DNA from: Ricinus communis
Taxonomy: Eukaryota > Streptophyta > Magnoliopsida > Malpighiales > Euphorbiaceae
Reading direction: 5' to 3'
DNA length: 64,000 bases
NCBI RefSeq assembly: GCF_019578655.1
Contig: NC_063263.1
Span: 25,977,001 to 26,041,000, forward strand
In this document: in pieces, positions 12,166 through 24,800 of the stretch
How the letters are laid out: each line of letters begins with the position of its first letter
How positions within the stretch are numbered: the first letter of the stretch is position 1
Program-made: the position numbers and the translations under genes
The notes under the pieces: generated by a model
The model's database searches: none
The model's input: the letters and a program-made list of their open reading frames with translations, nothing else
What the model was told of the DNA's origin: nothing

Positions 12166-13399
12166 TTTATAGAGTATTCTTTTTAGATATCTTAAATATT
12201 TTATTATTTTTGTAAAGTGTCATCTTGATCCCAATAAGTTATTAATATTTTATAATTTCTAAAAGGTGTCTTTTAATTAAATTGAAATATTTTCACCTGA
12301 GAAATGATCCTTTTAAAATATTTAGATGTATAGACATAAAAGAAATTTCGGGCCCTACAAAATGATTTGTAATTCAACTAAAACTTTCACTCTATATAAC
12401 TGACTTTTATATTAAATTGTTAATATTTAAAATTCCCCAAGATATTAAAAACACTAACTAATATGAGTTTTTAATAGTTTATAAGTATGGCAATAACAAT
12501 GATCTTGTAATGGACGCAACCAGAATAAGAAATAATAATATACAACAAATTATATTGCAAAAGATTTTTTAATTGCACTGAATAAAATGTGATTATTATA
12601 CATATAGAAAAAATAAAATATGTAATTTGCGTTCTAAATAATGAGAAAAGTAATTGAAAAATTTACTTATATACAAGGAAAGTTCGAATTTAATTACAAA
12701 CACAATCTAAATAAATATATATGTAGATGAGGAAATAAGCATTGCAGTGTAAAAAAAAATATTTGGCAGTTTAAGTTGTTTATCTGATTAAAAATAAATT
12801 TTAAAAAGGCTAAATGATGAAAAAAATAAATACATTCAGGTACTTAGATTTGTATTATCCAAAATGAGAGGACTCAGCAATATGGTCTATGCTATTGTTG
12901 ATCAATAATGTTGAGGCAATCGTCAATTAAGGAGAAAAGGATACTCACTAACGCAAAAGAAATAGTCATAATAAACAAATTTGCATTACTTGTTCCTAAC
13001 TAAGATAGATTGAATTATTGGTGAAATTGGATTATAATATGAAAACGTCAGCGTACAAACTGGGAAAGAAAATGGAGCAGCAGAACGATCCATTTTAGGC
13101 CTGCAATTTCAACGCCATCCATGCATCCCAAATTTCCGCCAAAAGAAAACTGAAAATTGCGCCGCACCGGCATCGCATATAAAAGAAACGTGAACAAGAT
13201 GGCCCAGCTGAGACAAATACAGATGTCACAGTATTCCATTTCAAAAGAATAACGACATTAATCAAACGATACTTAATTGTACCAACTTCACCTTTTCCTC
13301 TGTTGCATTATTATCACCTAATGTGAACTTGGCCTGCCAACTCATTTCCATGTATTTATGCGTTTTTAAGAATACTTCATACCCAAGTTCATCACAAAT
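12166..13399. other. AT-rich intergenic DNA, no gene seen
   Basis: No domain-bearing open frame. A 63-codon minus-strand stretch at 13048-13239 lies in a locally GC-richer patch, but it has no recognisable similarity and no neighbouring exon signals that I can see. Confidence 0.45.
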
Positions 13400-13735
13400 A
13401 ATGTAATATATATATATATAGCAATTTACTTATGCAAATATACAATTATTTGTAATCTTTTAATCTAAATTTTTAGTTTAAATATCTTATTTTAATTTTA
13501 AAATATATTATATTATAAATAAATATTTATATTTATATTTTATTTTAATAAATATTTAATATTACTATTTTAATTTAATAATTTTAAATTTAATGTAATA
13601 TATATATATATAACAATGTACTTATGCTAATATACAATTATTTATAATCTCTTAATTTAAATTTTTAATTTAAATATATTATTTTAATTATAAATATATT
13701 TATTATAAATAAATAATTATATTTATATTTTAAAT
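13400..13735. repeat. Two-copy tandem duplication, unit about 192 bp
   Basis: The unit beginning AATGTAATATATATATATAT at 13400 is repeated from 13592 with the same later blocks: AATATACAATTATTTGTAAT versus AATATACAATTATTTATAAT, and ATTATAAATAAATA..TATTTATATTTTA in both. The second copy ends at about 13735. The TA-dinucleotide run at the start of each unit may have helped the duplication. No protein is encoded. Confidence 0.65.
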
Positions 13736-15420
13736 GATTATAAAAATAATAAAAAATATAATAGATATATTGTAAATTAGTGTTGTTATATAATCACTAA
13801 TTATTTTTATTATATTTAGCTATCATTTTATTTTATTAATATTTTAATATTACCATTTTATTTAATTAGTATTTAATATTATCATAAATTATTATATAAC
13901 AACCTTAAAGCTATACATTTTTCTATTAAAATTCTACATAACTTTATAAAATATTATTAAACTAGAATCTCATAGAAAAATTTGGCCTATAATATATTAT
14001 ATTGAGCTTATAAATAATTTGAACTCAAAGGAAAAAAAAACTCAAAGGCTAGTACGCGCATAATAACTGATATAATGTAATTAATTAATTAATTAGCTAG
14101 TTAGTTAATAAATTAAAAGAAATAGCTAAACACGCACATCAAGAAATAATGTGAGGAGTTATATGGCAGTTATCCCCACTCATTAGAAGCTATAATTGAG
14201 CTTTATGACACAAAAAAACAAAAGCATTGGTCAAGAAAAGTAGAATTTGAGAGTGTATAAAAAGCACAAGTAAGAATGAATACACTGCAATATTCAAATA
14301 CTCAAACTATAAATATTTTTAGTTTTTAGCAAACTAATTATTGTATTTATTTCAAACACTCAGTTGTTTATTTAAATTTCTAACATTTTAAATACAAAAT
14401 CCTTCAACTTATTTTATTTATAAATGTCGCTTGAGGATTGCTATTCATTTAGTTCTTATAATATCACTTGAGGATTCACTTGAAGATCTAAGCTAGCTGC
14501 GAGTTTAAAAATTTACAAAAAAAATCTGATAGCCCAAATAACATGTTTTGGAGGTTCTAGGTTTGAAGCCCCACCGGTGGTTTGAATCGGCGCAATTTCA
14601 CTCACAGTAAGCAAAAAATAGATATTTCACAACTCAATCACAAAATAACAAAAATATAAAGAAGAAGATGAAGAACAAAAGTTATAGATGATGGAAACAA
14701 GACAAAATATCAAATAAAACATAAATTCGGCCCTTAAAAGAGAAAAATGTCTTTAGGGAAACCTTTAAAAATACTACCTAAAGATTAGAGATAGGTTTAA
14801 TGTGGTTGGAATTTTAATTTGGGATAACAATCAAGGGTCTTTTAACCTAAAATTAACTTTTTATTCTCAGGTTCTTAGTTTAATAGAAGTTTTTAGTGTT
14901 TTTGGTTTAATTTTCTAAGATTCTCTGTTGGGAGATTTAAGGTTTCTAGGTTTAGAAGAGAAGAAAAAAGGAGTAGGTGGCTAGGGGTTTTAGAATGTGT
15001 GTAGTTAAGGTTTTATGAGAGAAAAGAAAGGATTTATACGTTGGTTTGTGAAGTTTAGTAAAATTGAGGATTGAGATGGGTTTTAGGCTTAGAAAATATA
15101 CTGCTAGGATCACGCCGCATCATTTAAAGGGTTATTTGTCCCGAAATGATATGGCTAGGCAAAAGGGAGGCTGAGCCACTCCTAAAACTACACAGGTTCA
15201 GGCTGAGCTCTAGCACGACCTCAACCTGAGCTAGGGCAGCTCCAACCTGCCAGCTCAGACGAAATGTGATTTTTTGCATCCGGGGATCCTTCCAGTCAAT
15301 CTTTAGGGGTATTTTCCCAGATATTCACAGAAATGTCTTCTTCAAAAGCATTCACCAGCTAAAATGTCTCATTATTGGGCTTAGGAAAATTTTGATCTGA
15401 AAATTTTGTGCTTACAACAA
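13736..15420. other. AT-rich intergenic DNA with worn repeat-like patches
   Basis: No supported gene. From about 14550 to 15420 the composition becomes less AT-rich. A patch with AGCTCTAGCACGACC- and GAGCTAGGGC-like motifs (15170-15260) may be a decayed LTR or other transposon remnant, but I found no partner copy or coding domain in this window. Confidence 0.35.
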
Positions 15421-15429
15421 TCCTAATAA

Positions 15430-16522
15430 ACTGGATGAGTTGAACTCTGATGATTATGATTTTATCAATTCGTTGATAGATATTGATACAGGTGACTGGT
15501 GTAGAGACTTGATTACATCGGTCTTTTCTGACCTGTAAGCTCGGGCTATTCTCAACATAAGACTAAGCAACAGATGTTCTTCAGACACTCGTTATTAGAA
15601 GTACACAAGCAATGGAGCTTTTTCTGTTCGTACAACATATTTTGTTGCGACAGATGCTCTGTTATATTTTCAACTTGAGACAAGTATGAATGTTCGCAAT
15701 CCTATTTTCAAGAAGTGTTGGCATCTTAATGTCCCTCCAAGAGGGAAGCATTTTCTTTAGAGGGTCAGTAATAATGCTTTTCCTTGTCCTGTTAACCTTG
15801 GGAAATATGGAATGCAAATTGATAGCACATGTCCAAGATGTGGGGAAGCAGTTGAATTTCAGATTCATCTGCTGAAAAGAGTGTAAGATTCTTCGCTTAG
15901 GTTAAAGGTTGATCAAATGAATGTCTCTAATGTGCATGCGTGGATTATGGCTATGGCAAGTATGAATGATGATAAGGTGCTTGAAAAGTACTCTATGTTG
16001 TTGTGGGCTTGCTGGAACATGCACAATAAAAGTATTTTTGAACATCTAGTTGAAGACCCTTGTATAGTTTCCAATCGTGCTATCCAGTTCTTAGGTGATT
16101 TTCAAGTTGCCCAAGCTGCAGCAAAGGTGGATGAAGGTGTGAGCAGAGCTTTTAATGTCAAATGGTCGGCCACTCCTTCAGATGTACTAAAACTCAACAT
16201 AGATGTTGCAGTTGCTGAAGGTGGTAGTTTGGTTGGTGTTGGTGTTGTGCTTCGAAATCATGAAGGCCAACTTCTGCTATCACTCCTGAAGAAATTGAAT
16301 ATAAATGTTTCTGTGGTAATAGCTGAGGCTATTGTTGCATATGAGGTCTGCCAATCTGTGCGCATAACAATTGGAAGGATATTATCTTGGAAAATGACTT
16401 TCATGTTGATTAACGAGCTTCACCAAAGGAGAGAAGGCTGGCTTTGTTTTCATCAAGTTATTGAAGACATATTCAGTATATGCTCTAGTTTTAGTTACCT
16501 TTCTTTCTCTTTTGTTAAATGA
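15430..16522 (+). pseudogene. 3' end of a LINE: RT zinc-binding and RNase H-like regions
   Basis: From about 15430, plus-strand readings in shifting frames give GDWCRDLITSVFS, then NGAFSVRTTYFV, then WHLNVPPR and CPRCGEAVEFQIHLLK. This is the zf-RVT module at the C-terminus of plant LINE reverse transcriptases. After a stop and spacer, an open frame at 15917-16522 (201 codons) holds an RNase H-like (RVT_3) half domain: W(S)ATPSDVLKLNIDVAVAEGG followed by GVGVVLRNHEGQLL and an AEAIVAYEVCQ helix. The first catalytic Asp (NxD) and the Glu in the AEA helix are present; the later part is degraded. No intact ORF spans the segment and the upstream endonuclease/RT is absent, so it is a 5'-truncated, dead copy. 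Confidence 0.75.
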
Positions 16523-17807
16523 AATAACAACTGTGTTTGGCTAAATTTTCTTTAGACTTAAAGGTCTCTATTTCTGTAACAGTAAGTAGATTTGTTCAAA
16601 TCTCGGGCTTGAGTCCAGCTTGAAATTTAGGCTCCAACTCGGTCGACTATGCGGGTATAAAATTTTGACAAATCATTAAAGAAAAAATTACTTGACAAAT
16701 TTCAGCTGATTGAACGGACATCAAAAAAATAATATTTTTAAATTCATTTTTTCAAGTTTAAGATCAGGCTAAAATAATAATATGTATCCAGATATAAAAT
16801 TTTTTAAACTGGTTTGAACAAATATTTAAGTCCATGAACAAGTCCATTAGCCCGTATTCATCCCTATGTTGTTGCTCATGTAGCCTCTTTTGCTTAATGC
16901 AATGCTTTGTTAAAAGACAAAAACATTCTTCAGGTCTTAACTTGTCAGTTTTTCCAATTAGTCGACAGTCGGCAACTTAATTGTTCAAAAGAAAAAGTTT
17001 GATCTTTGAACTTATCTTCTAATATCAAATATGATAAAATTAAGTTATCAAAATAGAATACTTTTGCCTTTTTAACTGTTTAACATTATTTAATTTAGTT
17101 TCTAACGCAAATAGTAATTAACTACTGGTAGTCCAAATATCTATTCTGAAATTCATAGTTTCCTTTATATTTGATTAAGTAAAATTATTCTTTTGAGTAA
17201 AAAATATTAACTATTTTATATTGATATTAAAATTAAATTATATTAAAAATAAAAAATTAAATAAATTATTTTTCTGCAAGATACGAACATTAATTTTGCC
17301 AAGATTAAAATTTTGAATTTAACTTTAAAAAAACTAATTTTGAATGAATATGGTACTTCATAATATTAATTCTAAGAATGAAATTAAAATTTTGTTTAAT
17401 CATATAAATTAAATCCTTTTGAGTTACGGCAAAAACTAACAAAAGGGAATAATTAGCATGACGAGTTCAAACCCTAAGGATATTTAGCCCTAAAACATAA
17501 AAGCAAACTAAACCAAACAATTAGGATAAAATTAAAGAAGAAAAAAATAATAAAGAAAGGAGCAGTTAGTTTGTGTTGGATATCAATAGCTTACCCTCAG
17601 AGGAGAAAATCAAACAGTGTAAAGCCCCTATAATGCTAAATGCATCCTAAATGACTATAAGAACATCAGCAAATGCATACAGCTTATTTTCTTTAAAATA
17701 ATTTGAAGTCTAGATTGATGTATTTGACCAAAAGACAAAATATAGCAAAGGATTTACATTGTGCATTGTTAGAGGAGCTACTGCTATGAAGATTTGGTTT
17801 CTGATCT
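16523..17807. other. Intergenic DNA and probable PPH 3' UTR
   Basis: No gene seen. The right-hand 150-250 bp, next to the PPH stop codon at 17808, probably holds the 3' UTR of that minus-strand gene, but I cannot place the polyadenylation site. The left part includes the tail of the LINE remnant. Confidence 0.4.
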
Positions 17808-20800
17808 CTACATTTGAGACTCAATATAAGAGAAAATCTGATTCCAGAAAGAGAAACTTGATCCCAGTAACCGAATTTTTACTGATTTTTGTGACCCCCC
17901 TCTTGTAAATTCTAAGTCTCTAAAAATGCTGCGTTCTGGATCATCAAGCAAAGGCAGTGCAATCGAACCACTAGATTCAATGTGTTTAAGCCATCCACGA
18001 ATTAAATAATTCACAACCTGCATCAACACGAATATCATATGACTTCGAAAACCGTGAAACAATAGATAAATCTCCGATCTGGAAGATGCACAATTTTAAA
18101 ATCTCACAGGACCAAATAGACCACTACAGTGAAAAGACCAGTGATGCAATGGAATTGTAGAACTCTTTATGTAATGCACCAAGTGTCTAAGCTAGGTAAG
18201 CTGGAAACAAGAATTGGAAAAGAACAAAAATGCAAGAAGCTGGAAATGTCATATGCCAACCTAAAACTAATCATAGGTGGAGTTGACTGACAGATAGATA
18301 ACCACAAGTAAATCCTCATCTACCCACTAACATTGCTTGACCACAGCGCCACCCAACCCCCTCTGCCCCTCCTCCCCCCAGCATGGCATGAGCTGGGCAA
18401 GTACAGACAAAGACTGAACATGAGATGAGACAAAACCAGTTTCTGATTCCAATCTAAACCAATTGGTATTTGGTTGATCGAATCAACCGGTATATAAGAG
18501 CATAAACAACTCTTTCACGTCGATGTTGGAAAATATCCTTGAACAGAGGACAACAATGAAACAAGTGGATTGAGAACATCAATATTCTCTCTCCCTCTCT
18601 CTCCCCTTCTCTGAAGATTTGCTAATGTAGAGTGGAGTTAAGGCATGAACAACCAGAAAATTTTATCTATTTCTACCAACTTCAGCATCTGAATTCCAAC
18701 ATTAGTTCTAGGCTGTAGCCATGATAGCATTAATGAAAGTAAATCTTATAATTGTAATTATAAATTATTTTGGCAGGTAATAGTTGTCTTTACACAGTGT
18801 ATATTAATTTCTTTTCAATAATTGTTCTCTTTTTATTCAAGATTCACAAAAGCCATAGTTTAGCCATTCTTCATGGGTACAGGCTAAAATAAAGATCTTG
18901 CAAAGTTGTGCTCCTGAGATTATGAAGCAACTATAAAAACACAGTTAGTAAGAATGGGATAGGGTTCATCAGAAAGAACGACAGATACGTTCCTCTTAAC
19001 TCCATTCTTATTGTTTTTGGCACGGTGCATTGCATTGTTTTGATTTTTCTTAGTGAAGAAACAATTACTTAAAGATAAGTAGAGTGAATAGCCTGAATGC
19101 CCTCTTTAAAGCATGAACTATAAAATAACCAGAAAAAGCAGTGGAATTCCAACAAGAAACAAGGACAAGCTGCATACCTCCGGAACTTCATCGTGAGGGC
19201 AGTGCCCAGCTGGGCTGATCTCATAATATGAAGCTTCAGGAACCTGTCGTTTCACCTGAAGGCCCCAGATGGGCTTCACCCAGGGATCCTCTCTCCCATA
19301 CAATAGACAGATGGGAAGATTGTTCATTTTACACCTGGAAACAAAAATTAATTGCAAGCTGCCTCTTTGTACGACACATCAAATGACTTTTAAAATTTTG
19401 ACGGTACCTACCTCATTAGACACTCCCGAAATGATAGTTGTCCCTGTGGAGCAAACATTATTGAAGCAAATGATGCCGCAGCTGCAGGATGTTGTGTTAT
19501 CTTAAGAATACGAGAAAAAACTTGATCGACATTTGTAGAATGATCTGCATAAACTTGTTTAAGTACCTGCGCTATGCTTTTTGGATCGCTTATTTTCTGC
19601 CAACTGGAAAATGTACAACCAACAAAACTAATAGTACACCAGAAAAGATGCAGAAAAATTGTAGTATTATAACAATAACAAAAATTGTAGTAGCAAAAGT
19701 AAGTTTAAGCAATGATGGCTTTGGAGAAGATAGTTGCAGCAGCTTCTATGGAAAAACATTAAGCAGCTGTCCTAACTAGATCAAGTGAGACATAATTGAT
19801 AAACTATGCCAGTGCCTCTTTCACTTGTTGTAATAAATTAACTAGTCTTTCATTTTTTAAACAAATGATCGTAGACAATGCTATAAACTTCTTGACATTA
19901 TTGACCAATTAAAACAAAACTTACAAGAACTCGGTAAGCTTTCTCACACTTGCAGGCAGAGGAAATGTTCCGGACCATGGAATTATCCTTGCTAGTCGTG
20001 GGGATCTTATTGGATTGGGCAGAAATCCCCAAAACGGGGTTGCATTGAGCAATGTAACGCCTTTCACCAATTGTGGGTTACTTGCTGCAAAGTATATTGC
20101 AACAAATCCTCCTAGTGAGTTCCCCACAACATAAACTGGTTCCCCAATTACCTGTAAAAGTAATTAGCAATGTAATTGCCATCTTGGCTCCTATAATGTC
20201 ACTAAACCAAACCCATACACTTACAAGTTTAAAATCTTGAAGATACTTCAGCTAAATAATGGCACTTTCTAGTCACAGAATTCTGTTTTTATTTTGGCAG
20301 AGTGAACATGTAGATTGGTCACAGACATTCTGGAAGAGTGCTACTGGTAAAAGGAATAACTCCAGAAAAGAGCACCCATAAAACAAATCGAAGCGCTCTT
20401 TCAAGTACAAGAGCAAATGATTAAAGACGAACATAACATGAATAAGAAATTAACAAAGCACTGATTTCACCCCTAGTTTTAGTTATAGAATGTCATAAAG
20501 TGAATAATATTTATGTCCATCGTTTTTCTGCAGCCCCAATCAAAATCTAAGGTGCAGTAGAACAATGTAAAGCATTGATCTTCTTCCCTTAATTCACTAA
20601 ATTACAGATATATTGATCATTTAAATGTGTCAGAGGAGAAAAGAAAGATAAAGAAGAGGACCTACAAATTTAGAATCTTAATTTTTTAACAATTCGCAAT
20701 GTTACAGGTGTCGTATATAGAATAGGAAAGTATAAAGCAATTAGGAGATTGATTTAATTAGGAGTCCTAAGTTGATTAGGATTGTATTTTGTGTATATAT

Positions 20801-23800
20801 ATGGGTGTAAGTATATTGCTCAATAACACAGTTACAATTCTTCTCAACTCAGATTTCATGGTATCCGGGCTCTGGGGCAAAAGAAATTTAAGGATCCTGA
20901 TATTTTGGTTTGGTTGGAACTGTTGTATATACACGGCAGTCTTGGTTCACAACTTGGGTCTTCATCGAGTGACCGTTTGTCATCACCGCCAGTCTAGGGA
21001 GAAGTACAGCTTGCCGATCGGCCTCTCCCTAGAATCCAGCGTCCAGAAGCCCAATGTTTGAGACAAGAAAGTTGGGAGCTAAGTCATGCAACACTCCAAT
21101 GGTTCCTAACTTGCAGCTCACAAAAGATGGTGAATTATTTGAAGGTCCCGAGAGATATAGAAGATTGGTTGGAAAGTTAAAATTGTCTTAACGTGACTCG
21201 TCCAGATATTGCATATTCAGTTAGTGTAGTGAGTTAGTACATATCATCTCCAACAACTAGTACTGAAAAGCTGTCGAACAAAATCTGTGTCACTTAAAAG
21301 GAGCACTTGGGTGAGGAATATTGTATGGTAACCCTAGTCATACTATAATTGAATATTTTCAAATGCTGACTTGGTGGACTCCAAGGATGATCAAAGGTCT
21401 ACTTCAAATTATTGTGTATTTGTTGGAGGGAATTTGGTTTCATGGAAAAGCAAAAAGCAGAATGTTGTCTCACGTTCGAGTGTGAAGTCAGAATATAAAG
21501 CTATGGCCAAATCTGTATGTGAAATAATATGGACATATCAGCTTTTGACTGAAGTAGATCTTAAAACTTCAGTACCGGCCAAGTTATAGTGTGATAACTA
21601 AGCTGCTCTTCACATTGCATTCAATCTTGTATTTCATGAGCGAACTAAGCATATTGAAATTGACTGCCATTTCGTCCGTGAGAAGATTCAACAAGGTTTG
21701 ATTTCCACAAAGTTATGTGAAGACGAGAGAACAACAGGGAGATATCTTCACGAAGGCTCTTAATGGGACTCGGGTTGATTATCTCTGCAACAAGCTGGGC
21801 ATGATAAATATCTATCCTCAAGCTTGAGGAGTGTTACAAGTGTTGTATCTAAAATAGGAATGTATAAAGCATTTAAGAGATTGATTTAATTAGGGTCCTA
21901 TGTTGATTATGATTGTATTTAGTGTATATATACGGGTGTAAGTCTATTGATCAATAACAAAATTAGAATCCTTCTCAACTTAGATTCCACGCAACATCAT
22001 GCTACTTCTGAAGAAGTATATTAATTTATGCAATGTAAATACTTATGTAAGCTAATAAGACATCATCAATAAGCTCAAAAATACATCACTTAATTAATTT
22101 ATCAAAGTGAAGTATGCCAACATAGATCAGGAGAAAAGAAAAACAACTAGTTGAGCAATAACAAATTGCATAGTCATGTTAGTTACATGATAAGAGCAAA
22201 GCTATAACTGATAGTTTATTGTCAGAGCAGAATAAGAAAAAAATAAAAGGAGGGGTAATCGAAAAGAGTAGACAAAATTCAATCTAGGGTGTGCAACACT
22301 ACTACTCTTTGAAAGCTATATTTGCCCCCAACTATTAGGGTGCAAAATGAGTTGCCTCTAGGATAGGATAAAGCCCAATGTCTAACTGAATTTTGCACAA
22401 ACAAAATCAGTTGAGCGCTCACCAGTGTTAAATAGGATCACATGTCTTTGTTGTGGTTTTGTGCAGAAAAAATATATATATATATTTAGAGACTGCTCTG
22501 GGTAAAAGACAGGACGGCACTGTAACCTTGTATTTGCAATTTTGAGGGCACTTTCTTGTTCCTCTAACCTTCTACATGCAGTTTGGAGGACTTCAAATGA
22601 AGGTGCTAAAAGCAAAGTAACAACAATAAATTGCCACACATCCAAGTTCATAGTGCATCTATAAAAAGCATTATATCCGTTGTGCCACACATGTGCTTTT
22701 GGTGCATAATAGTACAATATCACCATAATTAAATAGGTAATGTTCATCAACCACCTATTTCTCCTTTCCTTTGCCCATTGTGGGATTTAGTTCACTCCTT
22801 TAATTTGAAAATACACATCTATAGAACTGATGGATTATCTATAGGTAGAAAGTCAAAAGACTGAAAGTTGTGATGAATGAGCATGAACAGTAATAAGATA
22901 AAGTGTTGCTCAGCAATTATTGCAAACCACTTGACGTTATCATAATATATACTTTGGTGCTTGGCTCCTTGCTATTTCGGACTTAGTAGTTTTAGTCCTT
23001 GTACTAATATGAGTAAAAAGAATGCAATTTTGATGGAATAAAGTGTTTAACAACAAAATAATTCACAGATTATAGGGTGATCTAATTTTACAATTATCAG
23101 GAATTATAAGTTTTTTTCCAATTTAAAAATGGAAAGCACTAAAACATAGTATCAAATTTTATATAGATAGCGAAAATCTTATATTTTTGTGATGATGGAC
23201 TAAAATATAAAGCCCTTTGACAAACCCTATGGAAAAAATTGCTAATCTGACACAAGGAGGACAAAAGAATATACCACGATAAACTTTTAGGAGGTTTAGC
23301 AGTTAACCCTAAAGCAGCAAATTTTAGCATTTTACTGTAATTAAAGACACAAAGGTCTGTACATGCAGTGTTGCTAACTATACTAACAAATGCACTAAAA
23401 TCATGAAGAATTAGCAACAGCTAACTCAGAAAGGTGCTAAGTAAGAACTATGACTAGAAAACTTTAAATTTAAGCAAATAGATGCAACTATGGCTAATCC
23501 TTTCAAGCAATTTAGCCATAGAACACCTGATCTCGCCTATGGATGTAAGATAAAGACCAGAAGTGTACTAAAATATGGCTGTATAATGTTTATATACAAT
23601 GTGTGTCTCACTATGTGTGTCAGCACCTTAATATTTTACATTAAAATTGCATATACATGTAAAAATAATGAGTACCTCTTCTATGAAATAGCGAACTTGA
23701 TCCCGCCATAAATCCATGGAGTAAACAAGTTCATTGGCCCATGGTTCAGTTTCATCTCCGAATCCCCAAAAGGAATTCTTCCCTTCTAAAATATCTCCTT

Positions 23801-24428
23801 CCCTTAACTGCAGGGTGGGATTCTCAACTGGCAAGGACATGCCTTGCCCAAGAAAATCAATTGCCCATACTCTATAGTCTCGGCCCAAATCCTTTAATTG
23901 ATTTTCAAAATGAAAGGAGCCAACGCCAAAACCAGGAAGAAACAGCACCGGTGGAGATTTGACATTTTCACATCCAGCTTTTTCATAATGCACATAAAGT
24001 TTTGGCTTCCATTCCCAAAAACAACTATTTATGGGAGCACCACATTCTCCACTAGATTCATTTGGCAACCCAGGAATCAAAATCTCAGGTGTTGATTCTC
24101 CACTTCCAGAGACACTCTCCATATCTTCATCTGCTTCAATCACATAACCATTGTAGTTTCCACTCAAAACCTTTGAATTAACAACTTTGATGCCTTTAAG
24201 GGCGTTATGTTTCTTAGAAACTTCAATTTTTTTAGGATAATCTAAGAACTTATTAGAACTTGAAAATCTTAACAACCCACAACTCTGATCAATTCTCGCG
24301 CAGAAAACTTGAGGTTTTATAATAGTGGAGACCTTTGATTTACATGAATATTTGGTCTTATCAACTAATTTAGACCCAAAATGTGCAGTACGATGACTTG
24401 TAGTGACATTGAATGTAAGAATGTCCAT
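17808..24428 (-). CDS. PPH: Pheophytinase-type alpha/beta hydrolase, plastid (five coding exons)
   Basis: PPH removes the phytol tail from pheophytin a in plastids during leaf senescence. Exons in transcript order are 24428-23676, 20151-19925, 19603-19412, 19334-19178 and 18017-17808, joining to 1539 bases (512 residues, stop TAG). All introns are GT-AG and keep the frame. The start is the ATG of MDILTFNV because an acceptor (GATTACAG) ends 8 nt upstream; the in-frame ATG at 24450-24452 is intronic. Residues 1 to about 60 are Ser/Thr/Lys-rich, like a transit peptide. Family landmarks are [44 protein letters not shown] and [12 protein letters not shown]. The nucleophile is Ser263 in GNSLGG, the acid Asp407 in YGREDPW, and the base His435 in [13 protein letters not shown]. 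Arabidopsis PPH is about 480-490 residues, so the length fits. Other plant alpha/beta hydrolases are related, but the EPWA-to-SLDLWRDQ region and GHCPHD favour PPH. The gene looks intact. Confidence 0.93.
20700..20858 (+). repeat. 5' LTR of intronic Copia element (159 bp)
   Basis: Begins TGTTACAGGTGTCG, ends ATTTCA, and includes TGTATATATATGGGTG, a plausible TATA region for the element. It matches the 21832-21989 copy throughout with scattered substitutions, so the insertion is not very recent. Confidence 0.9.
20859..20872 (+). other. Primer-binding site of intronic Copia element
   Basis: TGGTATCCGGGCTC directly abuts the CA end of the left LTR. Its first seven bases match the initiator tRNA-Met PBS common in plant Copia elements (TGGTATCAGAGC); later bases have drifted. 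Confidence 0.75.
21057..21720 (+). pseudogene. Copia reverse transcriptase end and RNase H remnant
   Basis: The first part, in shifting frames, matches the end of Copia [19 protein letters not shown], then [18 protein letters not shown]. The open stretch 21371-21589 continues into RNase H with [20 protein letters not shown] and [17 protein letters not shown]. After a stop, the bases read CDN..AALHIA and [19 protein letters not shown]. The normal ARSSAEAEY helix reads SRSSVKSEY, so the conserved catalytic Glu region is altered. It is non-functional. Confidence 0.85.
21832..21989 (+). repeat. 3' LTR of intronic Copia element (158 bp)
   Basis: Begins TGTTACAAGTGTTG and ends AGATTCCA, followed at once by the target duplication CGCAA. 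It is the partner of the 20700-20858 repeat. Confidence 0.9.
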
Positions 24429-24772
24429 ACCCAAATCTGTAATCATAAACAAAATTAATTAGGCAAATTGACTTGCATCGAGTACCCTTCAAAGTATTAG
24501 CGTTGGTTCTGTGTAGGTATGTATAAAAGTGGTAGTTATTCTGGAAAAGATGAGGCTACTATAATAATTAATGTCAAAGAGAGATGTTTCTTCATCAGAA
24601 CAGAACAGAAATTGATAAATAGAAATAATTCTAAGCAGTTGTTTAACTTTAAACAAAGATCAAATTGTAACTCGTAGACTAAAACTAACATCATAGACAA
24701 GAAGCTCTATAAAATAAAAATAACTTACCTTCAATTTGCAGAGAGAAGATTTCATTAGAAACTAAGTACTTC
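24429..24772 (-). other. PPH: PPH 5' UTR with a leader intron
   Basis: A leader exon (about 24772-24729) ends at a strong donor, AAG|GTAAGTTA on the minus strand. The matching acceptor is TTATGATTACAG, so the second exon begins at 24436, only 8 nt before the ATG. The intron is 24437-24728 (292 bp). The upper limit of the leader is inferred from the TATA-like site. Leader introns next to the start codon often raise expression in plants; that effect here is inference. Confidence 0.65.
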
Positions 24773-24800
24773 TGCAAAAGTCTCTAGCCTTCTCTCAGTA

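Larger units (their letters stand above)
20700..21989 (+). mobile_element. Short, internally deleted Copia element inside PPH intron
   Basis: The element is bounded by two similar direct repeats (20700-20858 and 21832-21989), each starting TGTTACA and ending CA. It is flanked by a perfect 5-bp target duplication, CGCAA (20695-20699 and 21990-21994). A PBS follows the left LTR and a purine-rich AGCTTGAGGAG lies just before the right LTR. Only the C-terminal reverse transcriptase and RNase H remain inside, so gag, protease, integrase and most of RT are deleted. The orientation is antisense to PPH. The RNase H motifs resemble Ale/Retrofit-type Copia elements. Confidence 0.92.
20152..23675 (-). 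other. PPH first coding intron (3.5 kb, hosts a Copia insertion)
   Basis: The donor is GAAGAG|GTACTC (exon side ends at 23676) and the acceptor is CTTTTACAG|GTAATTGG (exon begins at 20151). At 3524 bp it is far longer than the other coding introns (321, 77 and 1160 bp). The Copia insertion at 20700-21989 accounts for 1290 bp of it. Small open stretches at 22382-22750 and 23139-23417 have no recognisable domain and are treated as chance. Confidence 0.85.

Noticed and set aside
14550..14600. GGTTCTAGGTTTGAAGCCCC resembling a tRNA B box (SINE)
   Set aside because: No A box at the right distance, no tail and no second copy, so a SINE cannot be supported.
15662..15868. Minus-strand 68-codon frame
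   Set aside because: Antisense to the LINE zinc-binding region, which gives recognisable motifs on the plus strand.
22382..22750. 122-codon minus-strand frame in the PPH intron
   Set aside because: No recognised domain, AT-rich, includes a TA run; PPH is complete without it.
23741..24095. Plus-strand frames of 65-73 codons opposite PPH exon 1
   Set aside because: They are antisense shadows of the conserved hydrolase coding sequence.
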